From positions 131,147 through 195,146 of the forward strand of contig NZ_JOFQ01000010.1 of NCBI RefSeq assembly GCF_000718305.1: 64,000 bases of DNA, in the 5' to 3' direction. Source of the stretch: Streptomyces niger. Its GTDB lineage: Bacteria > Actinomycetota > Actinomycetes > Streptomycetales > Streptomycetaceae. The position numbers and the translations under genes are program-made. Under the pieces are notes generated by a model that had not been told where the DNA came from, ran no database searches, and worked only from the letters and a program-made list of their open reading frames with translations. Below are positions 34,501 through 42,289 of this stretch, piece by piece (positions within the stretch are counted from its first letter, which is position 1; each line of letters starts with the position of its first letter).

Positions 34501-34938
34501 ATCGAGAAGCAGTCCCGAGGTGAGCGGGACAGCGAGCCCTACGGCGGGGGCGTAGAGGTGCACCCGTAAGGTGAAGGGCTCGTCGTGCTCCGGCACGGGC
34601 GAGTGCTGTTTTCCTCTACGAGGCCGGCGCGATGCGTCGGACGCGGGCGCTTCCGGCCGGACTGGATGAGCGGTGACCGTTACGCAACTGTTGCCGGCTG
34701 CCTCGATTTCGACGAGCTTCCGTTCGTCCTCGGGAGTCGCCGGCTTGATTCCGAACGTTCCGGTGTCCGTGACCAGGTCAACTTGGCCCGTGGGCCGGCA
34801 AGAGAGACGTACCTCGCTGCCGTCGGGAAGGGTCCGGCCGGCACACTCCTGAGGCACTCGGCTCCATAAGAACGACACGAAGACGCCTTCTCCCGGCATA
34901 CGGGACGGCATGACCGGTTCCTTGAGGCGAACGCTCAC
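31525..34938 (-). CDS. SF1 helicase, UPF1/DNA2-like (COG1112 type)
   Basis: A 1137-residue protein. Residues up to about 480 are an uncharacterised N-terminal region. The helicase core follows: Q-like GPTPAQREAVLTAL, Walker A QGPPGTGKTQVIAAL, Walker B VIVDEAARANPLDLL, motif III VLVGDHAQLPHML, RecA2 motifs RLDTQFRMHPVLGSFV, GTVDAFQGMEFSVTYLSTVR and AMSRQQRLLAVVGD. This set is typical of UPF1/DNA2-like helicases acting on RNA or DNA. A large helical insertion separates motifs I and II. GTG 34938 (GGAGG 7 bases upstream) overlaps the kinase stop by 4 bases. Helicases of this kind accompany CoCoNuT and other defence loci. Confidence 0.88.
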   Translation of the reverse strand: MSVRLKEPVMPSRMPGEGVFVSFLWSRVPQECAGRTLPDGSEVRLSCRPTGQVDLVTDTGTFGIKPATPEDERKLVEIEAAGNSCVTVTAHPVRPEAPASDASRRPRRGKQHSPVPEHDEPFTLRVHLYAPAVGLAVPLTSGLLLDVNDAVVEDAAKYADRADTANVASVMDFMRRELFLEPRPGATTDARRMVVSAGPSGSFEAGFRVHGPGLMADVEKHHGGYRVVRLLSSIHDQRVDDQKALAVGAIDFRDMSARQRDRERIQQGLDLVASQNSYLAMWDRYQELEAHYIRGRIRGFGIIRYSDVKLESDGRCAFTVDLNRALPATRAALENTAAVERVEIEAAAEVPVSVTDTAMTDREWLVASRAQRVRAWVGEPLGYDSVTETLRLAGTLNDQQDPPPRGWLYLAHRGDQRRLDRREKAMQKLRTDGAHIPALPSLLEGKFWPQPAQRRITKLSPSAINCFAPHGPTPAQREAVLTALNTPDVAIIQGPPGTGKTQVIAALVNQLGDQAQGGDVAGSTLLTSFQHAAVDHLVSRGWVFGLPPLKVDSRGRGSKVALDTWRIEAARAADLRLRERPAGRHLAAGRAAAELAAMYRVAPVPPEFLPQFLDQVLSELGDVAEPALVGELRSHRDRAEAHRRRVAAIADAEVRADLLPYIRSLRCTATGFQDDGPRTARALLTRLELADSPLIDDVPYEGPLRAAVGATSPSPELLDSLGALRDALLDCLAARVRLPDVTVADPAVVDILDRMAAQLQEAVTRSPDAIAAALLDYRDDLRSDPEGVDDTLRAYTVSLASTCQQAVSKAMVEVGRQDGVFESVIVDEAARANPLDLLIPLSQARRRIVLVGDHAQLPHMLEPDVERELSSLGDDVRDRLQESLFQRLARQWEHGSRDGHSRFVRLDTQFRMHPVLGSFVSDNFYDRKLRNGRDAAEFVHGIDRYGEVPAVWLPVPLSTGGETRRGASRARHAEAVVIAAEISALIEQHPKMTFGVISFYAAQVTEVWKELKKAGLAEYTEAGGWRPVSRLCRDEDGTPLDRLRVGTVDAFQGMEFSVTYLSTVRSCAPSARTDAKRAYGHLTVTNRLCVAMSRQQRLLAVVGDDDMFGPDSPKAVEPLAAFLELCRKGGDGRVIQP

Positions 34939-36356
34939 GCACCTGCCTCCAATGCCATCAGGCGTACCCAGCGGTGAATGGCGCCTTGCCTTCCGAAGTG
35001 GAGGGTCCAGGTGCGCCCGTCGACAGGTAAGGTTGCCTGGCTTCCTTGGCCAATCTCCCGCCACGGCCGTCCGTCCTGATGATCCAGCCAGAGGCTGGCC
35101 CGCGAAACGTTCAGTACGGTGGCGTCCCGGCCGTGCAGCCGCAGTTGAGCAACCACCGCGTCGGGCCGGTCCGGGGCAGGTGAGGTATGCCGGGCGGTCA
35201 GTGCCGTCGTCCCGCCAGGACGGAACACGGTGAAATCGGGGAGGGGGACCTCCGCCAACTCGGCATCCGGCATGTCGTCACCGCCTTCCGACTGAGCTTG
35301 CGGCTCGATGCCCACCGGACCGGTCAGTCCGTGGCGCAATACCCAGACCCTGTCTCTGGGCCTCCGGCATGAGAGGCACGAAGGCGCAACGGCGCGGTAG
35401 GCCCACCCGCACTCCGGGCATTCCACCGTCTGTCCCGCCGCCGAGTGGAGGGCCGCTGCCCACCGGGCAGCCGACGGCCGCAGCAGAGGATCGGCCACAC
35501 CCGCCACGAAGCACTGCGTGGCCAGCTCCCACAGCTGACCGGACAGCAGCTCCTGCCGAGGCGTGATGCCTACGGAGCACTCGTTGGTACGGTCAGTGGG
35601 ATGGTCGATCCAGGGAAGACGGAAGCAGTCTGCGTACTCCTGTTGATAGGCGGGATCGGAGTCCAGGACCTCGTCTCCCCTGAACGGATGGTTCGCCGTG
35701 AGCGTCTCGAAGATCAGAACGCCGAGCGCATGCGCATCAGCCAGCGTGGTGGCCCCGCTGCGCCCCGCCACGATCTCCGGTGCTCCATACCCAGGGGTGT
35801 GCACCGCAGCAGACTCGACTGTCGAGACGAGGCCAAGATTGTCCACGTCGATGAGCCGGATTTCCTGCTGTTCGACGGCGGCCGACACCAGAACGTTCGA
35901 GGGTGACAGGTCCTGGTACACGATGGCGCGAGCATGGAGCCGGGCAACGGCGTCTGCGAGTTGAGCCAACAGGCGAAGTCGGCGTTCCAGGCCACCGGTG
36001 CGCACGTACCAGGCCGCCAGGTCCTCCTCATCAGGGACGCACAACGTGTCCAGGGGCACCATCTCGTCGGCCAGTTCCATCACGTAACCGAGCTTCGGCG
36101 GCGCGAGCAAGGCATGCACGCGGGCCAGCGGAACACCGTCCAGCGGGAGGCGTTGGATGCGACGCAGCCGAGCATGAACGGCCTCTGCTGCTTCCTGGGA
36201 CGGCGCAGTGATCATTTTGACGGCGGTGCGACCGCCTCGGGCCAGCCACACCTCACCCTGGCCGCCGGCTCCGATCGAGTGAGTCAGCGACCACAATTGG
36301 TAGTACTCGTCCTCGACGGGCCGCAGCAGACCGCCGAGATCCCAGCGTGATGCCAC
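34935..36356 (-). CDS. Serine/threonine protein kinase with zinc ribbon (TerY-P-type)
   Basis: A 473-residue cytosolic kinase with no membrane segment. The glycine loop is SIGAGGQGEVWLA (about 28-39), the ATP Lys K47 in AVKMI, the catalytic loop VYQDLSPSNVLV (D149, N154; His-Arg of HRD replaced by Tyr-Gln), and the metal loop LIDVDNLG (DFG changed to DVD). GYGAPEI is the APE motif. After the kinase a zinc ribbon ECPECGWAYRAVAPSCLSC is followed by a beta-rich tail. Catalytic Asp and Asn remain, so activity is plausible. GTG 36356 has AGAGGAA 8 bases upstream. It sits between vWA and helicase genes; the PP2C phosphatase usual in TerY-P triads is absent here. Confidence 0.85.
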   Translation of the reverse strand: MASRWDLGGLLRPVEDEYYQLWSLTHSIGAGGQGEVWLARGGRTAVKMITAPSQEAAEAVHARLRRIQRLPLDGVPLARVHALLAPPKLGYVMELADEMVPLDTLCVPDEEDLAAWYVRTGGLERRLRLLAQLADAVARLHARAIVYQDLSPSNVLVSAAVEQQEIRLIDVDNLGLVSTVESAAVHTPGYGAPEIVAGRSGATTLADAHALGVLIFETLTANHPFRGDEVLDSDPAYQQEYADCFRLPWIDHPTDRTNECSVGITPRQELLSGQLWELATQCFVAGVADPLLRPSAARWAAALHSAAGQTVECPECGWAYRAVAPSCLSCRRPRDRVWVLRHGLTGPVGIEPQAQSEGGDDMPDAELAEVPLPDFTVFRPGGTTALTARHTSPAPDRPDAVVAQLRLHGRDATVLNVSRASLWLDHQDGRPWREIGQGSQATLPVDGRTWTLHFGRQGAIHRWVRLMALEAGA

Positions 36357-36390
36357 GGAACGGGTTCCTCTCACCGCCTGTTTGCGCGAC

Positions 36391-37065
36391 TCAGGCGCCG
36401 AAGTCGGACAGATCGTCGGGGCTCAACACCGGCGCCCGGTCGGGATGAGTGCTCTGGGCCCGCTGAGTGACGGTTACGGTGACCCACCGGAAATACTGCT
36501 GAATGCGCCCGACGTCCTGCGCTTCGAACACCCCGTTCTCCTCGTCGCTGACGAAGCGGCGCAGTACAGCCTTCGCCTGCTCAGTCATATCCGGCCCGAT
36601 GGCAATGGCCAGACGGTGGGCCTTGGATCCCTTCGGGGAGTCAAGCAAACGGACGAGGGCCTCTTCCCATTCGTCGTTGGGCATCCCGTCCGACACGAGG
36701 ATGAGAGTGGGAGAAAAGGCCCGGGCCGGAATGACCGACTCGTCGTGCAGTACCTCATCGGCGAGTCCAAGAGCCGCTCCGAGGGGGGTACCACCTCTGG
36801 CCTCCATGTCAGTCCAGGAAGCCTCAGCGGCAGGCACCAGTTTCTGGTGCAGGTCCGCCCTGTCCTGGCTGAAGGAGATCACTCCGACGTGGATGACGCC
36901 CCGGCCGATGTCGGCCGTCGCGAAGTCGCCGAGCATGCGACGGATGCACTCGTTGAGCACATCGATCTTCTCTCGAGGCTCCCCCATGCTTCCGCTCACA
37001 TCCGCCAGTACAAGTACCGGTAACGGACGTGCCTTCGCGGCCATGAAACGCGGTGTGGCACCCAC
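36391..37065 (-). CDS. von Willebrand factor A (vWA) domain protein, TerY-like
   Basis: A 224-residue single-domain vWA protein. The MIDAS metal site is complete: LADVSGSMGE (DxSxS), the Thr in ARGGTPLGAALG and the Asp in ILVSDGMPNDEWE. TerY-type vWA proteins act as scaffolds in signalling with kinases and phosphatases. It is the first gene of the six-gene minus-strand operon, 34 bases before the kinase. Start choice: GTG 37065 has GAGGGAG 5 bases upstream; GTG 37140 would add 25 residues including GCRCGEDGEG and would lie only a few bases after the TATACT -10 box; ATG 37044 is also possible. Confidence 0.83.
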   Translation of the reverse strand: MGATPRFMAAKARPLPVLVLADVSGSMGEPREKIDVLNECIRRMLGDFATADIGRGVIHVGVISFSQDRADLHQKLVPAAEASWTDMEARGGTPLGAALGLADEVLHDESVIPARAFSPTLILVSDGMPNDEWEEALVRLLDSPKGSKAHRLAIAIGPDMTEQAKAVLRRFVSDEENGVFEAQDVGRIQQYFRWVTVTVTQRAQSTHPDRAPVLSPDDLSDFGA

Positions 37066-37151
37066 GACATCTCCCTCACCGTCCTCACCACACCGACAGC
37101 CGCAAGCCGCCCCAGGTGTGGCAAGGGTCACTCGCGACACTGAGGCATCAC

Positions 37152-37157
37152 AGTATA
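37152..37157 (-). promoter_or_regulatory. -10 box TATACT in an AT-rich patch, probable promoter of the island operon
   Basis: On the minus strand TATACT lies in the most AT-rich stretch of the window (37141-37190). The expected transcription start is near 37145, just ahead of the vWA gene. No good -35 is seen at 16-19 bases, so an activator or alternative sigma factor may be needed. Confidence 0.45.
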
Positions 37158-37298
37158 CGGATATTTGGCTAAAAGATGATGTGTTCTCACTTCACGCGTG
37201 CGGACACCCTCCCGGACGGCGAGCTACTCGCCGTTGCATCGTCCCCTCTCGCTCGCGAAGAAATCTCCGCTCATACATGCTCTGAATGACGGCATTCC

Positions 37299-37398
37299 AT
37301 GCTGCCCGAGCACGGCGACCGCAAGCGGCTCCGAGATCTGAGGACACACCCCCGGCAACTGGCGCCTGCCGGTGGACTTCACCACGATGCGGCGGTAA
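37299..37398 (+). pseudogene. Decayed copy of the 3' end of the MBL-fold gene (right edge of the island)
   Basis: Reads MLPEHGDRKRL, then after a gap of about 10 codons RDLRTHPRQLAP, then in a shifted frame PVDFTTMRR and a stop. The intact gene at 24758-25630 ends LLPGHGDRRHL ... LRQLAVRTRQLTPRPVDFTAMRW and stop. Both copies are on the plus strand, one on each side of the six-gene island. The copy has a deletion of about 31 bases and a frameshift, so it is not functional. Confidence 0.7.
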
Positions 37399-37530
37399 CG
37401 CCGACGTGCCCGCGGCTTCCCCGCATACTGCCCCGCCCACTTCCCCCTGCCCAACCATTGCGCGATCACGGTGTGGTGATCAATCATGACCGGCGAGTGA
37501 TCTCCAGGTCCCGCTGAACGGAGGGTGCCG
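37399..37530. other. Upstream region of the ABC importer with a small inverted repeat
   Basis: No gene is supported. GATCAC (37464-37469) and GTGATC (37476-37481) form a 6-bp inverted repeat with a 6-base spacer, about 50 bases before the ATPase start and so possibly an operator. No clear promoter hexamers are seen. Confidence 0.35.
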
Positions 37531-38376
37531 GTGGGTGACGGGGACGACGGCGCGGCCATGGAGCTGCGCGGCGTCACGATGACGTACCAGGGCGCGGAGG
37601 GCGATTACACGGCCGTGCGGGAGGTGGACCTGGCGGTGGCACCGGGGCGGTTCGTCTCGGTGGTCGGTCCCACGGGCTGCGGCAAGTCCACGGTGTTGAA
37701 CGCGGTCGCCGGGCTGCGCGAGCCCTCCGCCGGACAGGTGCTGATCGGCGGCGAACCGCTGCAGGGCCTGAACCGCAGGGCCGGTTACATGTTCCAGCAG
37801 GACGCCCTGCTGCCCTGGAAGACCGTCGTGCAGAACGTGGCGTTCGGCCTCGAACTGTCCGGCGTGGACAAGGCCGAACGGCTGGAGCGGGCCCGCGAGT
37901 GGGTGCACCGGGTGGGCCTGGCCGGGTTCGAGAACGCCTATCCGCACCAGCTGTCCGGCGGTATGCGCAAGCGCACCGCCGTCGCCCAGACCTGGATCGG
38001 CGATCCGGACATCCTGCTGATGGACGAGCCGTTCGGCGCGCTGGACGTGCAGACCCGGCAGGTCATGGAGAACGAGCTGCTGTCGCTGTGGACCGACAGC
38101 GGCAAGACGGTCCTCTTCGTCACCCACGACCTGGAGGAGGCGGTGTCGCTGTCGGACGAGGTCGTGCTGCTGTCCGCCGGCCCGGGGAGCCGCATCGTCG
38201 GCCGGTACCCCGTGGAGCTGCCCCGGCCGCGCGACCTGCTCGACATCAGGACCACGCCGCGCTTCACGGAGCTGTACGGCGCGATCTGGGCGGACTTGAG
38301 GAACGAGGTGATGAGGACCTATGAGCGCGCTTCCCACGGGACCGCGGGCGCCGGAGCTGTCCAAGACGCCGGCTGA
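37531..38376 (+). CDS. ABC transporter ATP-binding protein (NitT/TauT type)
   Basis: A 281-residue ATPase. Walker A is VGPTGCGKSTVLN, the Q-loop MFQQDALLPWKT, signature LSGGMRKRTAVAQ, Walker B ILLMDEPFGALD and H-loop VTHDLEEAV. The PWKT after the Q-loop and the overall form place it with nitrate/sulfonate/taurine/thiamine-precursor importers. GTG 37531 is favoured because GGAGGG ends 5 bases upstream; GTG 37525 lies inside that site. The 3' end overlaps the permease gene by 56 bases, an unusually long overlap. It powers the importer made with the next two genes. Confidence 0.92.
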   Translation: MGDGDDGAAMELRGVTMTYQGAEGDYTAVREVDLAVAPGRFVSVVGPTGCGKSTVLNAVAGLREPSAGQVLIGGEPLQGLNRRAGYMFQQDALLPWKTVVQNVAFGLELSGVDKAERLERAREWVHRVGLAGFENAYPHQLSGGMRKRTAVAQTWIGDPDILLMDEPFGALDVQTRQVMENELLSLWTDSGKTVLFVTHDLEEAVSLSDEVVLLSAGPGSRIVGRYPVELPRPRDLLDIRTTPRFTELYGAIWADLRNEVMRTYERASHGTAGAGAVQDAG

Positions 38377-39199
38377 CCCCGCACCGCCACGGGCCGCCGG
38401 GCCCCCGCGCCGCCGCCGGACCGGCCCGTCCCGGCCCGCCGTGCTCGCCGCCCAACTCGGTCTCGCCGTGGTGCTCGTCGCCGGCTGGGAGCTGGGCGCC
38501 CGTACCGGCGTCGTCGACCCGTTCTTCTTCAGCTCCCCCGCCGCCGTCGCCGGCCGCATCGGCAAGTGGCTGGGCGGCGGCGAGGTCTACGGGCATCTGC
38601 TGACCACCCTGTCGGAGGCGGCGCTCGCGCTGGTCATCGGCGGCGTGCTCGGCTTGGGCATCGGCTTCCTGCTGGCCCGCGCCCGGACCCTGGCCGCCGT
38701 GCTCGACCCGTACATCAAGGTGCTCAACGCGCTGCCACGGGTCGTCCTGGCACCGATCTTCCTGCTCTGGTTCGGGCTCGGCATCTGGTCGAAGGTCGCG
38801 TTCGGCGTGACGCTGGTGTTCTTCATCGTCTTCTTCAACACCTACCAGGGCGTGCGTGAAGTGGACCGGGTGCTGGTCGACAACGCCCGCATGCTCGGCG
38901 CGAAGGAGAGCCAGCTGATCCGGCACGTGCTGCTGCCCAGCGCCATGTCGTGGATCTTCTCCAGCCTGCACACCAGCGTCGGCTTCGCGATCGTCGGCGC
39001 CGTGGTCGGCGAGTACCTCGGCGCGTCCGAAGGCATGGGCTACCTGATCGCGCAGGCGGAGGGGACGTTCGACACGACCGGCGTGTTCGCCGGGATGGTC
39101 GTGCTCTCCGCCGTGGTCGTCGTCATCGACCTCCTCGTCAACCGCGTCGAGCGCCGGCTGCTGCGCTGGCAGCCGGCCCGCGAGCGCGGTCACGCCTGA
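38321..39199 (+). CDS. ABC transporter permease (NitT/TauT type)
   Basis: A 292-residue inner membrane permease. A Pro/Arg-rich cytosolic N-terminus (about 1-35) precedes six hydrophobic segments. The coupling EAA-type loop reads DNARMLGAKESQLIRHVLLPSAMSWIFSSL, and PYIKVLNALPRVVLAPIFLLWFG is diagnostic of the SsuC/TauC/NrtB group. ATG 38321 has GAGGA 5-8 bases upstream and starts inside the ATPase gene. Together with the ATPase and lipoprotein it makes a complete importer. The substrate is not determined; sulfonates, bicarbonate, pyrimidine precursors and aromatic acids are all used by the family. Confidence 0.92.
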   Translation: MSALPTGPRAPELSKTPADPAPPRAAGPPRRRRTGPSRPAVLAAQLGLAVVLVAGWELGARTGVVDPFFFSSPAAVAGRIGKWLGGGEVYGHLLTTLSEAALALVIGGVLGLGIGFLLARARTLAAVLDPYIKVLNALPRVVLAPIFLLWFGLGIWSKVAFGVTLVFFIVFFNTYQGVREVDRVLVDNARMLGAKESQLIRHVLLPSAMSWIFSSLHTSVGFAIVGAVVGEYLGASEGMGYLIAQAEGTFDTTGVFAGMVVLSAVVVVIDLLVNRVERRLLRWQPARERGHA

Positions 39200-39235
39200 T
39201 CCGTCCCCTTCCCCCGGGTTTTTTCAGGAGAGTTC

Positions 39236-40270
39236 ATGGCGCACCATCTCGTCCGTCGTCCACTGCGCGGGGCCGTGGCCGCCGCGGCCTGCCTCGCCAC
39301 GCTCGCCGCCGTCTCCGGCTGTTCGTCGGGCGGCGGGGGCGACGCCGTACGCATCGGCGTCGGCGGTCAGCCGCTGCTGGTCTACCTGCCCACCACGCTC
39401 GCCCAGCAGTTGGGCTACTACAAGGAGGCGGGCGTCCAGGTACGGCTGGAGGACCTGCAGGGCGGTTCGAAGGCGCTGCAGGCGATGCAGGGCGGCAGCG
39501 TGGACGTGGTGAGCGGCTACTACGACCACACGATCCAGATGCAGGCCAAGCACCGGGACGTGGTCTCGTTCGTCAACATGCTGCGGTACCCCTCGCTGGT
39601 GCTGGCCGTCTCCCCCAAGGCGAGCAAGAAGATCGACTCGGTCAAGGACCTGAAGGGCGCCAAGGTCGGCGTGACCGCGCCCGGTTCGTCCACCGACTTC
39701 TTCCTCAAGAAACTGCTCACCGACAGCGGCATGAAAGCCGACGCGGCGAGCGTGCAGGGCATCGGGGGCGACTCCACGGCCGTGGCGGCGATGGAGCAGG
39801 GCCGGGTGGACGCGGCCGTCATGCTCGACCCGGCCGTCTCGCAGCTGCAGAAGCGGGTGGGCGCGAAGAAGGTGCGGATTCTTACCGACACCCGCACCGA
39901 GAAGGGCGTCGAGGAGGACTTCGGGGTGTCCACCTATCCCGCCGCCGTCCTCTACTCCGACCGCGACTGGCTGGAGGACCATCCCGAGCAGGCCCGCAAG
40001 CTGGCGAAGGCGGTCCTGAAGGCTCTGAAGTACATCGACACCCACTCCGCCAAGGAGATCGCGGCCAAGATGCCGCGCCAGTACGCCGGTGACGACCCGG
40101 CGGTGTACGAGAAGGCCATCGCGCAGGCGAAGGACGCCTACGCCAAGGACGGCCGGATCCGTGCCGACGGCGCCGCGGCGGTGCACAAGGTGCTCTCCGC
40201 GTTCACGCCGGAGATCGCCAAGGCGGACGTGGACCTGAAGAAGACCTACACCAATGAGTATCTGAAGTAA
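39236..40270 (+). CDS. ABC transporter substrate-binding lipoprotein (SsuA/THI5-like)
   Basis: A 344-residue lipoprotein. The signal peptide ends in the lipobox AVSGC with the lipidated Cys at 29. The mature part is an SsuA/NMT1-like binding protein: RIGVGGQPLLVYLPTTLAQQLGYY, LEDLQGGSKALQAMQGGSVDVVSG, DLKGAKVGVTAPGSSTDFFL and GRVDAAVMLDP. It captures a small organic ligand outside the membrane. CAGGAGAG precedes ATG 39236. The operon ends with the hairpin at 40278-40310. The ligand is unknown; the binding-site motif GSSTDFFL resembles that of sulfonate/pyrimidine-precursor proteins. Confidence 0.92.
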   Translation: MAHHLVRRPLRGAVAAAACLATLAAVSGCSSGGGGDAVRIGVGGQPLLVYLPTTLAQQLGYYKEAGVQVRLEDLQGGSKALQAMQGGSVDVVSGYYDHTIQMQAKHRDVVSFVNMLRYPSLVLAVSPKASKKIDSVKDLKGAKVGVTAPGSSTDFFLKKLLTDSGMKADAASVQGIGGDSTAVAAMEQGRVDAAVMLDPAVSQLQKRVGAKKVRILTDTRTEKGVEEDFGVSTYPAAVLYSDRDWLEDHPEQARKLAKAVLKALKYIDTHSAKEIAAKMPRQYAGDDPAVYEKAIAQAKDAYAKDGRIRADGAAAVHKVLSAFTPEIAKADVDLKKTYTNEYLK

Positions 40271-40277
40271 GCCGGGT

Positions 40278-40310
40278 GCGGGGGCCGTTCCTGCCGGGAG
40301 CGGCCCCCGC
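40278..40310. terminator. Bidirectional 10-bp hairpin between the ABC importer and GH84 genes
   Basis: GCGGGGGCCG (40278-40287) pairs perfectly with 40301-40310; 13-base loop. It separates two convergent genes whose stops are at 40270 and 40319. Confidence 0.7.
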
Positions 40311-40318
40311 CCCGCCGC

Positions 40319-42289
40319 TCAGCCCTCCGCCGCGGCGTCCTGGATCTCCCGCGCCTTCGCGAGGAAGTCGCCGATGAACGGGTCGCCGATCTTCACCGTG
40401 CCCTGCGGGCGGGTCTCCGCCGGGTCGGAGGTGATCTTTCCGGCGGCGACCGCGTCGCGGTCCATGGCGGCGCGTTCCTTCGCGGCCCGCGCCGAGTCGC
40501 CCTCCTGGACGGCCGTCAGCGTGGCGAGGCCGTGCCGCATCGCCGAGCCCCACAGCGCGGTGGCGTCCAGCCAGCGGTCGGCGTCGTGCAGGAAGAGCTT
40601 GTCGGGCACGCCGGAGCGGATCACCTGCGGTGCGCGGGCGATGCCGTCGACGGTCGGGCGCAGCTGCTTGAGGGCCGCCGCCGGGTCACTGTCGTACGCC
40701 TTCCAGAACGCCGTCAGCCGGGCGCTGAGGACCGGGGCCTGCGGCTGCCACGGCGTGGGCGTGGAGCCGGGCGCCAGGTGGTTGAGGTCGACGAAGGTCT
40801 GGACGGCGTCGGCGGTCCGCGGGTCGCCGCCCGCGAGGTGCAGCGCGGATTGGCGGGCCGAGCGCGTCACGTCGTAACCGCGGTCGTTCCAGGCGAAGTC
40901 GGCGATGGTGAAGACGGCGAGCTTGCTGGCCGCCTCCTGGTTCATCGGGTTGGAGACGACGCCGCTGAGGTGGTCGGAGAGGCCCGCCTCGCGCTTGTCG
41001 TACGGGGCGAGCAGCAGCCGGCCCGCGGTCTTGTCGAAGTCGTTGACGGGATAGTTGTCCCAGACGAAGACCTTGCGGCCGAACAGCTCGGCGGCCTTGG
41101 CGGCCTGGTCGTTGGTGATCTCCGACGGCACCACCTCGGTGCCGGTCCACATGACCTCGATGTTCTTGTCGAGCGTGGCGCGGAGCCGCTGCTTGTACGC
41201 GGTGTCGGTCAGGTCGCCGTACTCGGTGGGCACCATCTGGAGCGGGTTGGTGCCTTCGTGGGTGGCGATGAAGTCGCGCTGTACCTCGTTGAGCAGGCCG
41301 ACCTGGGCCTCGGCCGCGGGCTCGCGGCCGGGTGCGCCGAACTTCTTCTCGTCCCCCGCGCAGTTCCACTTGGTGTAGCTGATGTCGTCCAGCGGGACGG
41401 AGAAGGAGCGGACGCCCAGGTCGTGGAGCGACTGCAGCTTGGCGGTGAGCGCCTTCACGTCGGCCGGGTCGGAGTAGCAGATGGAGTTGCCGGGCGAGAC
41501 GGCGAAGGTGAAGCGGACGTGGTTCGCGGTCGCGCGCTTCACCAGGGCGCCGAGCTCGTCGAGCTTGTCGGCGGGGTAGGGGTCACGCCACTTCTCGCGG
41601 TGGTACGGGTCGTCCTTGGGCGCGTAGACGTAGGTGTTGGACTTGACCTCGCCGAGGAAATCCATCTGGTCCAGGCGCTCTTCGTTGGTCCACGGGGAGC
41701 CGTAGAAGCCTTCGATGGAGCCGCGCAGCGGCATGGCCGGGTGGTCGGAGACCGAGGCGCCGGCGATGCGGCCCTTGCTGATGAGGCCGCGCAGGGTCTG
41801 TACGGCGTAGTACTGGCCGGTGGCGTCGGTGCCGCCGAGCGCGACGGTGGCCGGCCGCGACCGGTGGCCGGCGACGCGCAGCGCGTACCCCTCGGCGTGG
41901 TCCGGTACGTCGGTGCCGCGCAGCGCCGCCGCGATGTCGGCGCGTGCGGCCGGGCCGAGCAGCACGGTGAGCGCCGCGTGTCGGTCGGCACGGGCGCTGA
42001 CATCGATGTCACGGATGCCGTGCGCGCGCAGCGTCTTGAGGAGCAGCCGGCGCGCCGCCGCGTCGGTGTCCTTGTCGACGACGACGTCGACGCGGCCGCC
42101 GAGCCGGACGTCGGCCGAGACCCGGCTCATGTGCTGCGGGGTCGGTGAGATCACCGGCAGCGGCCGCTCGTGGGCGGCCGGCTCGTGGGCGGCCTCCGGT
42201 GCCGCGTCGCCCGGTGGCGCGGCCCCGAGCGTGGCGGCGGCGAGCAGCGCGGTGAGCGAGCCGGTGAGCGATCTGGCGAGGACGGTCAC
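40319..42289 (-). CDS. Secreted GH84 beta-N-acetylglucosaminidase (NagJ-like)
   Basis: A 656-residue exported glycosidase removing terminal beta-GlcNAc. The signal peptide (ARSLTGSLTALLAAATLGAAPPGDA) occupies about 1-30. A GH20b-like N-terminal domain (about 45-165) is followed by the catalytic barrel starting RGSIEGFYGSPWTNEERLDQ; YVYAPKDDPYHREKWRDPYP and the catalytic Asp pair in FSVPLDDISY are GH84 hallmarks. NDQAAKAAELFGRKVFVWDNYPVND completes the site. GTG 42289 is preceded by GGAGG at 4 bases. Target polymers could be chitin fragments, O-GlcNAc proteins or mucins. It is divergent from the isoaspartyl peptidase gene. Confidence 0.92.
   Translation of the reverse strand: MTVLARSLTGSLTALLAAATLGAAPPGDAAPEAAHEPAAHERPLPVISPTPQHMSRVSADVRLGGRVDVVVDKDTDAAARRLLLKTLRAHGIRDIDVSARADRHAALTVLLGPAARADIAAALRGTDVPDHAEGYALRVAGHRSRPATVALGGTDATGQYYAVQTLRGLISKGRIAGASVSDHPAMPLRGSIEGFYGSPWTNEERLDQMDFLGEVKSNTYVYAPKDDPYHREKWRDPYPADKLDELGALVKRATANHVRFTFAVSPGNSICYSDPADVKALTAKLQSLHDLGVRSFSVPLDDISYTKWNCAGDEKKFGAPGREPAAEAQVGLLNEVQRDFIATHEGTNPLQMVPTEYGDLTDTAYKQRLRATLDKNIEVMWTGTEVVPSEITNDQAAKAAELFGRKVFVWDNYPVNDFDKTAGRLLLAPYDKREAGLSDHLSGVVSNPMNQEAASKLAVFTIADFAWNDRGYDVTRSARQSALHLAGGDPRTADAVQTFVDLNHLAPGSTPTPWQPQAPVLSARLTAFWKAYDSDPAAALKQLRPTVDGIARAPQVIRSGVPDKLFLHDADRWLDATALWGSAMRHGLATLTAVQEGDSARAAKERAAMDRDAVAAGKITSDPAETRPQGTVKIGDPFIGDFLAKAREIQDAAAEG

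Noticed and set aside
37192..37577. Minus-strand frames to the right of the vWA gene
   Set aside because: No ribosome site or family; one lies antisense to the decayed MBL remnant, so its similarity to the antisense of the MBL gene is a by-product.
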